From positions 2,852,001 through 2,916,000 of the forward strand of contig OZ218953.1 of the NCBI GenBank assembly GCA_965112735.1: a DNA stretch of 64,000 bases, read 5' to 3'. This document shows positions 36,825 to 47,555 of the stretch, in pieces (the first letter of the stretch is position 1; every line of letters begins with the position of its first letter). The stretch comes from Phaeosaccion multiseriatum (Eukaryota > Ochrophyta, other classes). Under the pieces are notes generated by a model. The model worked only from the letters and a program-made list of their open reading frames with translations, was not told where the DNA came from and did no database searches. The translations under genes were made by a program, and so were the position numbers.

Positions 36825-37332
36825 TCACAGTACAATAGCGAGGGCCGTAGGCACTCGGCCTATTTATATGCCGCCGCCTAGGGCAGACGCCAACTAGGCG
36901 GATGGTGGTGGGAGTGCCCAGAGTGCAAAGAGTAAGAGTAGTAGCTGGGTGAATGGACAGCTAATCGGTTTTGCCGCTAACTCTGAAGGATACAGGTTGT
37001 TTGAGGTTCTGATGGCTTTATTGTGCCTCCCTTGCCTATGGCTACTCTGGACGCTGAGCAGAAAGTCACACGCACCTCTGGAAAGTGGAAAAAGGGGGGG
37101 GGGGGAGGCGAGGGGGGGGCATATCCCCAGCGGACAGACACCCAATTTCCTTACGTGACGTACTTACGTAAGGTATTAAAAGTAATATTTCCCCAAATTT
37201 CATCCTCTCCTGCACGGCCTGCTCATGGCCTCTGCTGCCGCTGCTGTTCCGGCTACAGCGTTGCCCCCATTGCAACGGCCGGACAAGATGATGGCTGCGA
37301 GTGGACGACGGGCCGAAACCTCTGGACAAGGT

Positions 37333-37412
37333 TATCTGATTACTGATTACGGCCGGCACCGCCGTCCTGATTACTGATTATGGCGCCAGCCGGGCCTGAT
37401 TACTGATTATAG
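37333..37412 (+). repeat. Three direct repeats of CTGATTACTGATTA
   Basis: CTGATTACTGATTA(C/T)(G/A)GC... recurs at about 37336, 37367 and 37397 with about 30-bp spacing. Each copy is followed by a GCCGGC-like or GCGCC-like motif. It may be a short tandem repeat or a cluster of binding sites upstream of the secreted-protein gene. Confidence 0.8.
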
Positions 37413-38457
37413 CCGGCGCACACTGTAACCAAGACAGTCGGTCGGCGCTGGAGGCGATGCAGTCGAATGCAGGAGGAGGAGGGAACAGGCGTTACCATTT
37501 TTTTTATTTTTTTTGAAACCCCCAACCTCGTACTCAGCCGACAGGGAAACATTCGGCCTTTTTTTTTTTTTTTTTTTTTTTTTTTCACTGCACACACACC
37601 TGGGCACCAGCAGAGAGAGAGGAAGGATAACAGCAGCAGGAGAGAGGAAGAAGAAAAAAGGTGGGTAAGAGAGAAAGGCGGCTTTCCGCTGAGTGAGTGT
37701 GCTGCAAGCAATCGAAAATCGGGGGAGACATCGTGGACACATGTAATGAGAAGAGCCGACCCCCCCCCTTTTCTAGGGCGAGGTGGGGGGAGCCGCCTGT
37801 GCTGAAAGTAAGAGCTGCCTCCTCACCCCTCCTCGTTCTACGATTCGTCCCCCTTGACCTTGTTGTTGGCTTGGCTGCCATGATCGCTAGCACTACTCCC
37901 CCGGCCGCATGTCCCCCGCTTTCTTCAAGGGGGAGCGAGGCCCGCCGCCCCACAGCGTTTTAGTTGTCCGCGGTCTCTGGCGTTGACCTGATCTAGCTAC
38001 CATCGTGACTCCCATGCTTGCTCACTTGCCCCTCCAGCGTTGGATCTGGCACCAGCCAGCATCGAAGCACGAACCCACCGAGAGCGAGGCAGCGGGGCCA
38101 GCCACGCAGCCAACACCAGACGCGGCTCAGGCCTGTTTTGCCAGGATGTCTCAGGTGCGTGATTTAGCACGGAGGAACCGAGGGGGAGGAGGTACATGCC
38201 TGGTGACTAGGTGGGGAGGGCGCGCATTCGGAGCGAGGGAGGCGCAGGGGGGCGCAATCCACCATGAATGGCAATCTCTGGATTTTGCTCACTACTCCTC
38301 CGGCCTTCTTCAGCTCCTGAAGATTCGTTTGCCTGGCGAGCCTACTACTGATCTTCTTGAATCCCTCTCCCTCCTTCCCCTGCTGTTCCTGACCTGCCCC
38401 GCCCACTCCCTTCGTTCTATCTACAACCACCTCTCCGACCCCTTGAACACTACATGC

Positions 38458-39313
38458 ATGAAGCCATCTTGGCGGGGGGGGCTGCTGCTGGCGCTGTTCT
38501 TGTTGGCGCTCATTGGAGATCAGTTTCTTCCGGTCCGAGGCCAAATAGGTTAGTAGCAGGTTTGCTGGGACAAGCAAGCTTCCTGCTCCTCAACTTGCCT
38601 ACCCCGGCCGCCCGCCTCACCCCCCTCCCCCGGCCTGCACCCTCATATGCTGTTGCCTGCGATTCGTTACGTGTCCGGCCTCAGCTCTCTCTCAGCCACC
38701 ACTGTTGGAAACTCCCCCCCGCACCCGCCACCACACACTCTCTTGCCCGGCCTGCTCGCGTCTCCCTCGTCCCTCCTTCCCCCTCCTTACCGCTTTGACT
38801 ATCTGCCCCTGCTGAATTTCGCATGTGCGCACCTCTGCTCGCGGGTTGATGAAACGCTCTTCCTCTGGCTGCACCTGCCCGGACCATCATGCGGGCTCTG
38901 CCCCTCTGTTGCCTGCTCGCTCGACCGGCCTGCTTGCACTGGACTTTTTGTTGGATGACATGCGGGTGTGTTTAGGTTACCCCTACGCATGCACCAACAG
39001 CTACATCCAGGAGGGAGATTCAGCCTCGGATACCCCCCCCCCCCCCCAGTGCCCCATCCCCGACAATGACTACTACCGCGAAGACTCACGATGGAACGGG
39101 ATGGAGGGGGGGCCGAGCTTTTCCGCCGCTCTCTTCGATGGCGGGGCGTTGACCTTCTGCCAGGTGCGGAGAGCGAGAGAGGCAGAGGGGAAGGGGAGTC
39201 ATGTTGGCTTTGGCCCTTTTCTAGCTACGGTCCAGGGTGCGGGTCGCAGCTTGGAGCGAACTCTGTCTGCCTGTGCCGTCTACATGCACATGCACCTGCA
39301 CCCATGTAAAGCG

Positions 39314-39345
<32 letters not shown>

Positions 39346-42300
39346 TCTCCTCCTCATTGGCTTGTTTTTTTTTCTCTTTTGTATGTATGTGTGTGTATAC
39401 TGCAGTACGGAAGGGCCGGAGACGTGCTGGAATTCAACCTAAAGGACGGCTCAGGTACTTGCGCAGCACTGAGTGCTACACAGGCCACTGTCCTCAATAA
39501 TGAAGAGGCTGTTCATCCTGCGATGGACTGCGCACCAGCTGGCGAGGCAGCATCCTGCATCCAGCCAGATCCAGCAAACGTAGGGAGCGAATGCGTCTGG
39601 ACCTACACCGTGCCTGACGTCGGTAAGAAGGACATGGCTCTCAGGTCGTGGTTCTAGTACGGTCGAGGCTCTGATCACTTTTACTGTATGGTGGCGCACG
39701 TAGCTTGAAATTGCCGTCACCACGTCAGCCACTCTTGCTGTGCGCCCCCCCTACAACTGGGATGCCTGGCTGGTGGTGTCTCCTCCGCGCACCGCCTCAA
39801 AGCACCTAATGACGCCAGAAATTCCGCCTACTGACGTCACGAGTTCCCCTCGCTCGTTGCATGTGTGATGGCTCAGGTTGCGGCACGGACGACGAAGTAG
39901 CACTTAGTACCTGCGAGCCTGGCTATGGGTTTGTAGCCCCGCCATCCACCGCCAGCCCAGTGCAGTGTACTGAATGCCCGGAAGGCATGTTCAGTACGGG
40001 AGGGACGGAAGGTGAGTGGGGCCTCCGAATTGGATTCCCTCGTTGGGTGGGAAGAGGGGAGCCAACTTAAAAGCTTACTTCGTCAATAGCAGCTGTAAAT
40101 AACGAGTGAGGGGTAAAGAGGAAGGGAGGTGGGACCGAAGAGAGGGGGTGGGCGAGGGAGGAAGGCAGGAAGAAAGGGTGGCTGGGAAGTAGGGCGGGAG
40201 GGAGGGGCAGTCTGGGGAGCAGGAAGGGAGGCAGGCAGGCAGGCAGGAAGGAAGGAAGGAAGGAAGGAAGGAAGGAAGGAAGGAAGGAAGAGATTGTGGC
40301 AGGGAGGGAAGCGTGGTTCAGGGTGCGATATCCGTCGATCTCCAACCAAGCCCTTGAAAGGTGTTGGGTACTCTCTCGTGGGAGGAGCGATGTAGGCAGG
40401 GGGTGTCGGGGTGCACAGAGCCTTTGTTATGTGGATGCGAGAAGCAACAAGAAAGGGGGCTGTGCAGCGCGGCCCCTTCCCTTCATTGTCCATCTGAAGC
40501 AGACCTTGCTTGGCATGGCCTCTTGCTTCGAGACAGCCAATGGTGTGGTATAACAGTGCGCACACTGCCGGATGCTGTATTGAATTGCCCTTGCTTCTCC
40601 TGCCTGGTTGGCTGGGCGATCTTCATCCTTCTCCCTCTTGCCTCGTTCACCCTTTTCTCCCTTGCTTCGTCACCCCACAGCCTGCCTGGCCTGCCCCCCC
40701 CTCCAAGCGAGTAGCCAGCAGTTTGATGTAGAGTGCATAGCCTGCAACCCCACGGACGGCAAGTGCTCTGAATGTTCGACGGGATATTTCCAAGAATCTG
40801 ATGGATCAGGTGAGCGTTCCTTTTCGTACCTGCTGGTGAGCCCTGCCTACTTCGGGCAAGCAGGCAAGGCAGGCAAGCAGGCACTCGTTTGACTTGCGTG
40901 AGCTCTCTGCCGCTCCAGACACGGCCCCGGTGATGGTTGGCTGTGGTTCAGGAGCTCAACCTCCTCTCTCCTCCTTGTTGCTTTGTCTACCTCTGCGATT
41001 CTCCTCCTCCCTCTCTGACGCACATTCGTGCATCCTGACCCTGCCATCATCAGCATGCCGAGCCTGTACCGAGCTTCAGTCCCAGGACGAGGACCGTTCA
41101 TGTGAGTGAGAGTGGGTACCTCTGGGTAGGGTAGGAGTGTCTGCACTGATGTGACTTACTTACTTGTGGGTGGTCATTGCCTTGCGTAGCAGTGCCGGTG
41201 TGGAAGTGACTCATGGGGTGGCAGACATCTCAGGCTGTGAATGCGCTGGCCTTTGGGACTTTGATCACTCTGGCACATTGACTTCCCTGAGTGATGGACA
41301 CTTAAAATTCGCTGGGCTCCTTGTGCTGGCGCGCCCTCTGTATACTGGCTTATTCGCCCCCCTGCCCTGCCGCAGCAGCTGACCGACCCCACCGCTTGTG
41401 CCTCCCCCCCCCCCTCTGCCCATCTTGTTGTACTTGTGCTGTTTTGGTAGGCTTTAGTGGGGGCATGGGTGACCCGATGATTATTGGATTTGGGTCCGAA
41501 ACCTACCTCTTTACCGGCCAGCACAACAAGTGGTACGCCGCCTTGGGTGAGGAGCATCTCCAGTCCAATTGGCGCCTGTCCGTATTCCCAACTTGCGAAG
41601 ACGGTGCCCAGCCGGTGAGGAGCTAGAAAGATGAGAGAGATGTGGGGATGGATGGCCAGGAGAAGAGAGAAGAGTCGTCTGGAGCGAACTTGCCCGCTGG
41701 GCTGGTGGTGATGGTGGAGGAGATAGGCCGTTTCGCCGGTCTTTGTCTTTGAAGCTTCGATTGTGTCTTGTGTCGTTTATTTTTAGTCTTGATTCACGAT
41801 GCATTTCCTCTCCCATGTCTTCCCCTGGACGAGCTTGTTGGCTCACTCATGAGCTCTCTCTCTTCGTGTGTGTGTGTACTCCCCCCTGGCTAGAAGCTGT
41901 GCGCCCCTAATATCTTGACTGACCTTACCACACCACACACACACGCACACACACACATATACACACACATACACACACGCCACACGCGCACACACACACG
42001 CACCCAGACATACATAACGGGGGCGTCCTTCACATTTATCCCCCCCAAGGAGGAGGAGGAGGCCGCAGCAAGGGACTCGTCCTCGAACAGCAAGACCGCT
42101 TTGAGAAAGGGTGGGGCCGGCGGGGCAGGCAGACAGGGCAGCAATAGCAAGAGCACCATCAACAAGCCGAAGAAGGTGTCGAAGGTGCTGGTAGAGGTGA
42201 TCGATGACAGCAAATACAACCCGGAGTACATTAAGGGCGAGGAGTTGGAGCTTCGTGCAGAGCAAATCCTGGGCTATGGCTCCCTCAGGGTCGGCATCGA

Positions 42301-42928
42301 AGGGAAGGGGTACGTCACACCAGGGCTCTATCGCATGGCCAATGGCGGTACAGTCATGGCGTTTAACGCGTACGGGCCGTGCCAGGCGAAGCGGGACATA
42401 CACATGATGGAGGTGCTTAACCATGAGGCGAAGCTCAAGGAAGCCTCTTTCCGTCGCCGCCTCTCGGAGATGGCAGAAAAGGACGACGAGCTTGTGGCTC
42501 TGCTGGCCGTGGAGTCACAACTGGGCAGGGCGGAGGACAGAGCTCTCTGTGAGGAGTGGATCGCGGACAAGAGGGTCACGAGAAATCTCTTCACCGAGCC
42601 GGGCTCGTGGGCCACCGTCTTTATCTTCACAGACACGTACTCCTTTGAAGTGGACTATCGACAAGAGACTGAGCGCTGCTTCGCCCATGTGCTCGACGTG
42701 GGATTCATGCACAAGCCGAACGATATTGGCGTGGAGCGTTGGAGCGGCATCATCGGAGAGACACAGGTGCCAAGGCTCGACGGCGAGGGCAAGCACGTCT
42801 TGAAAGATAGAGCTCTCATTCTGTCCTCCCCCAAGGACGAGGACTACGTCGTGGACGGGCCCTGGGGAACGGACTTCGTCGCAAGGCTGGACAGCGCATG
42901 GGAAGGGCCGAAGTCGCCGTCCAAATGA
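38458..42928 (+). CDS. Secreted Cys-rich protein with a VWD-like C-terminal region
   Basis: Exons 38458-38548, 38976-39163, 39406-39622, 39877-40011, 40681-40809, 41054-41101, 41225-41290, 41451-41614, 42008-42928; 652 aa, phases agree. The start gives MKPSWRGGLLLALFLLALIG, a signal peptide ending near VRGQ. Residues about 31-160 carry scattered Cys (YACTNSYIQ, TFCQYGRAGD). They are followed by EGF/ephrin-receptor-like Cys modules (CTECPEGMFSTGGT, CIACNPTDGKCSECSTGYF, CRACTEL). The last two exons hold GDPMIIGFGSETYLFTG, similar to the 'GDPH..GFDG..F.F.G' start of von Willebrand D-like domains, then a 300-residue region with IGVERWSGIIGET and YVVDGPWGTDFVARLDS, the expected end of such a domain. 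A cell-wall or extracellular-matrix role is likely. The acceptor at 41225 is weak; 41234 keeps the same frame. The neighbour is another secreted Cys-rich gene, converging tail to tail. Confidence 0.72.
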
Positions 42929-43029
42929 GAGCCGCCCTCCCTTCATTAGCTAGTAGTAACTGCTTATGTAAAAGAGTCCTGTTGCTCTCCACATAGGATA
43001 GGACTAGATGCATGGACAAGGTAATAGTA

Positions 43030-43200
43030 CTTACTGGGGGGGGCTTAAGCTGGCCTAGCTAACTCCAGCTAACTCACTATCAAACTCAAGCTAACTCAAG
43101 ATAACTCAGCCTTGCCACCTTCAGATGAGGCCGTGGCAAAGCAAAGCGCAGGCTATCTCAGTTTTGACGCCAGAAGTGACGCCGACTAACTCAGATTTGT
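43030..43200. repeat. Short AACTCA repeats with GACGCC motifs
   Basis: CTAACTC(A/C)AGCTAACTC units recur at 43056-43110. A TTTTGACGCCAGAAGTGACGCCGACTAACTCAG stretch follows near the gene end. The GACGCC motif is shared with the MITE-like element at 36536, but no terminal inverted repeats are seen here. Confidence 0.6.
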
Positions 43201-43207
43201 GATTTGC

Positions 43208-44380
43208 TTATCCATCTATTTCAATGCACTCTGTTTCGTCAAACAGGTTGCAGCATAGTTCGTATCTTTGGTAGTACTGACCATTGAAGCTGGTTATGTC
43301 CGTGGGGTCCGTGAGAAAAGGCACCCGAAGCAGCTCATCTTCAGTGCTGTAAGCCCAACTTCCAAGTGTAGTCCCGGAAGCGACTTTTGTTCCTTCAAGC
43401 TCGCACTCATCGGTCTTGTCGTACTTGTACTCGACATGAAGGAAACCCACAAAATTCTCGTAGATCTCATCCGTGCAGACAGTGGGATTACCGTACGTAG
43501 GGAATAGTTCGGTCAAGGGAATTTGTATGGTGGGGTTACTGCCGTCGAAGAAAGCAGGGGACCCTAGAAACAGTCCTGCTAAAGGGGTGTCCGTTTGAAC
43601 AGGAAAGTATTTCTCCGTGAATTTCTCCGGATCGGGCTCTCCATTTGTTTGCTTTACGAGGTTTTCGGATAACCCAACCCACAGGCTCAAGCTGAGAAAC
43701 TCGAAACACTCCGGGTAGAATTGGGTCATAGTGAGTCGAAGGGTATCCAGGGCGGGGGCCGTACCCACGTCGAAAGCAACGTTGAAGTTCACAATGTCAA
43801 ACAATTCTCCAACAAAGAAATTGGTGGGCGTAGCCGCAGCAAATTGAACTTGTAGGTCGAAGCCTCCGATCAAGTCTTCGGGGCAAAAAGCCGAAGTCCC
43901 CGTACACATCTCAACCACATCAGCACGACAGCAACTCTCCCTGCATACCTTCGTGCTCGGTTCAAAGATATCGGGGCAGTCAGGTGAAATCCCATCGCAG
44001 TAATCGGCAACATCGCAAGAGGCAGATGCAACTGCGGTGCGGCATAAAACACCACTCCCCTTTAACGAGCAGTCCTCATTACAGCACTCGTGAATTCCTG
44101 GTTCACAGTCTTCTCCTGACTCGACTCGACCATTGCCACAGACCGGAGGCTCTGGCGCTCTGCAGTCAGGGAAATCGTCCCCCTGAGCCCCGACGGTGAA
44201 GCACACCTGCATGAGGCATCCAGGGTCGTCTCCAGAATTGGCAGAGTTGCACTCGCCGGCTGGGACAATGCTGGTGTCGATTTTGACGCAGCCCGCTTGC
44301 TCATCGCAGCTTTCACGGAAGTCGTCTTCTTGTCCCCATACAAGGCCCGCGAGGAGCAGCAGACAAGCTGTGGTTCGCAT
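43208..44380 (-). CDS. Intronless secreted disintegrin-like Cys-rich protein
   Basis: This is a single 390-residue ORF. MRTTACLLLLAGLVWGQ is a clear signal peptide. Residues about 80-160 contain CGNGRVESGEDCEPG, then CCNEDCSLKGSGVLC and CDVADYCDGISPDCP. This is the Cys spacing of disintegrin/ADAM-type modules (CGN..VE.GE.CD, then ..CR.....CD..E.C.G.S..CP), with no metalloprotease domain attached. The remaining 220 residues (FDLQVQFAAATPTNFFVGE onward) look like a beta-rich extracellular domain with Asp/Thr-rich loops, of no family I recognise. It is the only complete gene in the window without introns. Its base composition is visibly closer to 50 percent GC than its neighbours, with none of the usual amino-acid runs. 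It could be a retrocopy or a transferred gene. It likely acts at the cell surface. Confidence 0.78.
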   Translation of the reverse strand: MRTTACLLLLAGLVWGQEDDFRESCDEQAGCVKIDTSIVPAGECNSANSGDDPGCLMQVCFTVGAQGDDFPDCRAPEPPVCGNGRVESGEDCEPGIHECCNEDCSLKGSGVLCRTAVASASCDVADYCDGISPDCPDIFEPSTKVCRESCCRADVVEMCTGTSAFCPEDLIGGFDLQVQFAAATPTNFFVGELFDIVNFNVAFDVGTAPALDTLRLTMTQFYPECFEFLSLSLWVGLSENLVKQTNGEPDPEKFTEKYFPVQTDTPLAGLFLGSPAFFDGSNPTIQIPLTELFPTYGNPTVCTDEIYENFVGFLHVEYKYDKTDECELEGTKVASGTTLGSWAYSTEDELLRVPFLTDPTDITSFNGQYYQRYELCCNLFDETECIEIDG

Positions 44381-45577
44381 CTCGAAGAGTTGTAGCTACA
44401 GCCACCACTGCGCGTGCGTATGGTGGTGCCAGGCAGGCGCCGCAGAACAGGCAGGGAACGAACAGGAGTGATTAGTCTAGTACTGCTCTGCCTGGTGCAC
44501 CTACTTCCCTGTACCCCAATCTCGCGTCATTCGCTCTTCGGGCGGACTCGGAGGGGCGGGGTCCCCATGGCATAGCAGCTAAGCGAGAAACATCCCTGTC
44601 TCTAGCTAGACTTGCTCCCTCTCGGCTGGCACCGCTTCTTCCCACCATCTTCTTTCCTACGTCACCCTCCTGGCTCTCCATCAACACGCACCTTGCCCCC
44701 TCCTCTCTCCCACCAGCCTGTGTGTCGCTGCTCGCTCCTCCTTCCCCCCCCCCCCCTCCTTAACGCCTCAGACACGCAGCCGGTCTCTCCAGGAGCACCC
44801 TTCTCCTCCTCCTCGAGACGTCTGGCGCCTGCCAGCGCTCTCCGCCACTCCTTCCTCTCCGTCTCTCTCTTAGGCCTACCTTTGCGGATCTGGTTGGCCT
44901 GCGTGTCTTCAACTCCCTCCCTCTAGATACATTGTATGCACCCCATCCGTTAACGTCACGTCCACCAAGAGTCCCTGGCCAGACAGACAGACGGAGACAG
45001 GAAAGAAATAGGGTGGTAGCGGTGCCCTCTGCTATAAAAAATTTGGTAGTAAAACGGGGGATATTGCTTAGGGTTGGGCCCTAACCGTCCTTTTCCTCTT
45101 TTTCTTTTCTTTTTTTCTTATCATAATACTGTAGCTACAAGCCTGGTCTACAGGCAACTTGCTGCTTCACCCCGGGCCATATCCTTGCTTTTCTTCTCAG
45201 CTTCACCGGCTGAGGAGGTATATTTACGCTGTCGGCAGGACGGGGTAGAGATTAGAGGAAAAAGAGGAGAGAGGGGGAAGGCGGCAATCGGATACCGCAA
45301 GAAAGCTGCAATAAGCGGCAGCAATAGCGGCAAGAAGGCGCGTCTTTGTGAGGAGTCGATCGGATACCACGCCATAGGGAGCTCCCTGCAAGAAGAGGTG
45401 AAGGTGGGGCCCGACAGAGGTCGCTTACTTTGTTCAGCGGCTTGATCACTTAACCTCTATTCCGAGGACGACAGCGAGACGTTTGGAGAAGACAGTATAG
45501 TACGGACCCGTCACTGCTGCTACTTATTCTTGCTCGCCTCGGCTTATTTGGTGCGCTCCCGTTCTGTCTCTTTAGTG
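44381..45577. other. Divergent intergenic region
   Basis: The region lies between the starts of the disintegrin-like gene (-) and the TMEM163/CDF-like gene (+). It is pyrimidine-rich at 44640-44900, with an AT-rich patch CTATAAAAAATTTGG at 45031-45045 and a TTTTTCTTTTCTTTTTTTCTT run at 45098-45120. An upstream non-coding exon for either gene is possible. No coding exon is supported. Confidence 0.45.
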
Positions 45578-46384
45578 ATGAACATGCTGGACTGCTGGTC
45601 GAGGAGCAGGAACCGAGGAGGGGGGAGGGAGAGGGAATACGGCGGCGTGGTGGAGGAAAGCATGCTGGATGCCCTGTCCCGGCGCATTCTCAAGATGTGT
45701 CGGCGTTTCTCGGAGAAGTGCGGGTTCCACGGGCCGGCCATGGAGGCCATCTTTAGCGGGTACATTTCAATCTTCGTGGGCGTGCTGGACACTGGCATCT
45801 CGCTCTCGACAGGCAAGTCGCCAGCCAACACAGCGTCCCTACGTCCCGTGTGTGCGCTTCTTCTCGGCTTTAACCCTTCTCGTCCCGTCCTTCGAGTGTT
45901 TAGAATGCACGCCTCCCACGAAGTTGGCCGTATTTCGTTGTTGCCCTCTTGTGGTTGATTATCTGTGGTTGGACGGCGTCCAAGAAGGGTGTGGGGGGGG
46001 GGGGGCTTCCTGTGCCCCCCACGTAATCCATTCCATTCCAAATCTAACTATGAGTACTATTCTATCCCCGTCACTTCTATGATCAATGCAGGAGAAGAGG
46101 AAGGCAGCAAGTCCCTCCTGAGCATCACCATCATGTCATTGGCGGAGCTCACGGGCAGCGCCCTCGTGCTGTACCGCTGGAAGTTCATGGACTCGGCCAG
46201 CAACACGAGCAGTAGCGAGGGCAGTAGTGGCACTCTGATAGGTGGCGATGATGAAAGTAGGGACAGCAGTAGCGGCAGCATGACCCATCGGTAGACAGAC
46301 ACTGTTATGCTCACTCTTCTGTGTACTTCGGCACTACCGCACCCTGGAGGGGTGGAGAGCCCTCTTGGTGACAAGGGACCAGAC

Positions 46385-46417
<33 letters not shown>

Positions 46418-47264
46418 TCAAGTGTGGGAGGAGGGCTGGCGGTGGCCACCCTCGGCGCATTCGCATCCTTCTTCTTGTACTTTTGGAAGAACGGCGTGGG
46501 CGAGCGTCTTCAGAGCATGGTGGTGATAATGGACGCCAAGTGCAGCCGCTGCGTGGGCCTCATTAGCGTCGTTGTCATCATGGCGCTGCTGTTCGAAGAG
46601 GTGGGGAAGGCGGGGGAAGGTTGGCAACACCAGGATCGCTTTCAGCCCTTCCTGCCATTCGTTTTTCAGCATGCTCGCTCACGATGGATGCATTCCCACT
46701 TGGCCTCTCCCTACACACCCCGCTGCGCCCCCTCCCTCCCTCTTCCTCCCACCTGTCCCTCCTGGCGTGTGCACATGTGCCCCTTCCTCCTGGATGTTGG
46801 ACACTGGACAGATTCTGTGGTGGGCAGATGGAGTCGTAGGGGTAGGGCTTTCCATCTTCATTCTGTGGGAAGCTTTCACGAGTCTACGTGCGGTGAGTTT
46901 GCACACGCAGGCGTAAGGGGTGGACAAGAAGGAAGTAGCCTGTTATTTTGTCTTCTCTGTTCCGAGCTGAGTCGAGCGACGCTTCGGCACTCGAATTTCG
47001 CCTCACTGCACACTTTTGCACCCCGAGGAGTCCTTCATTGTCCTCTCGCTAGGACGCTTCCACTTTCGCTGCTGCGACTGACTGCTCCTCCCACCTCACA
47101 CTCTTCTCGCCGGGTGTATCGACATCCGCACGACAGACGACTTGCCATGCTTGGGAGTGCAAGTCCTCTGCTCTCCCTCCCCCTCTCCACCTGTTCTCGC
47201 CTCATTTCTCTCCCCTCCTCCACCCCCTCTCCTCACTTCTTGTCCGCCTGTCTACCCACCGCCC

Positions 47265-47304
<40 letters not shown>

Positions 47305-47555
47305 TTGTGGCGACACATCAGGCCCAATTGGAGTGGGATGTTAAGCCCACCAACGATGAGGGGCTCAGGCTGGTGCCCTTCCTCAATGAGAAGCTACTGG
47401 CCGCGGAGGACAAGAGACGGAGGCCGGCGCCGGGAATGGGCAGCCACCCCAGTCTCAAACAAGAGGGAGAAGGAGCTCGCACCAGAGGGTTCGCGCGCAG
47501 AAGCTCCGACTCCCCAGCGGGACCGCACCCCTTCAACGAAGAGGAGACAATATGA
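45578..47555 (+). CDS. Polytopic membrane protein resembling TMEM163 / cation diffusion facilitators
   Basis: Exons 45578-45812, 46092-46256, 46389-46600, 46812-46892, 47322-47555; 308 aa, phases agree. The first intron has a GC donor (ACAG|GCAAGT). Hydrophobic segments in order: GPAMEAIFSGYISIFVGVLD; SLLSITIMSLAELTGSALVL; GGLAVATLGAFASFFLYFW; SRCVGLISVVVIMALLFEE; and ILWWADGVVGVGLSIFILWEAF. The last resembles the final TMEM163/CDF pair ('W.LDG..G..I....I..G'). DAKCSRC before the fourth segment is in the position of the Asp-rich helix of CDF transporters, which move Zn or other divalent cations out of the cytosol. The Asp pair usual in CDF is only partly present, so transport cannot be claimed. 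The N-terminus is basic, and a poly-Ala run opens exon 3. An alternative donor 15 bp earlier (46241) also keeps phase. Confidence 0.62.

Larger units (their letters stand above)
36242..38457. other. 2.2-kb divergent intergenic region
   Basis: The region lies between the starts of the Arg-Asp gene (-) and the secreted Cys-rich gene (+). It contains the MITE-like element, three copies of CTGATTACTGATTA at 37336-37410, poly-T runs at 37498-37514 and 37560-37585, and a TACGTGACGTACTTACGTA cluster at 37154-37172. ORFs here have no coding character; the frame running into the next gene's signal peptide from 38005 is not considered coding. Confidence 0.55.

Noticed and set aside
38005-38457. N-terminal extension of the secreted Cys-rich protein
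   Set aside because: The frame is open but would bury the signal peptide at residue about 152; the ATG at 38458 gives a classic secretory start.
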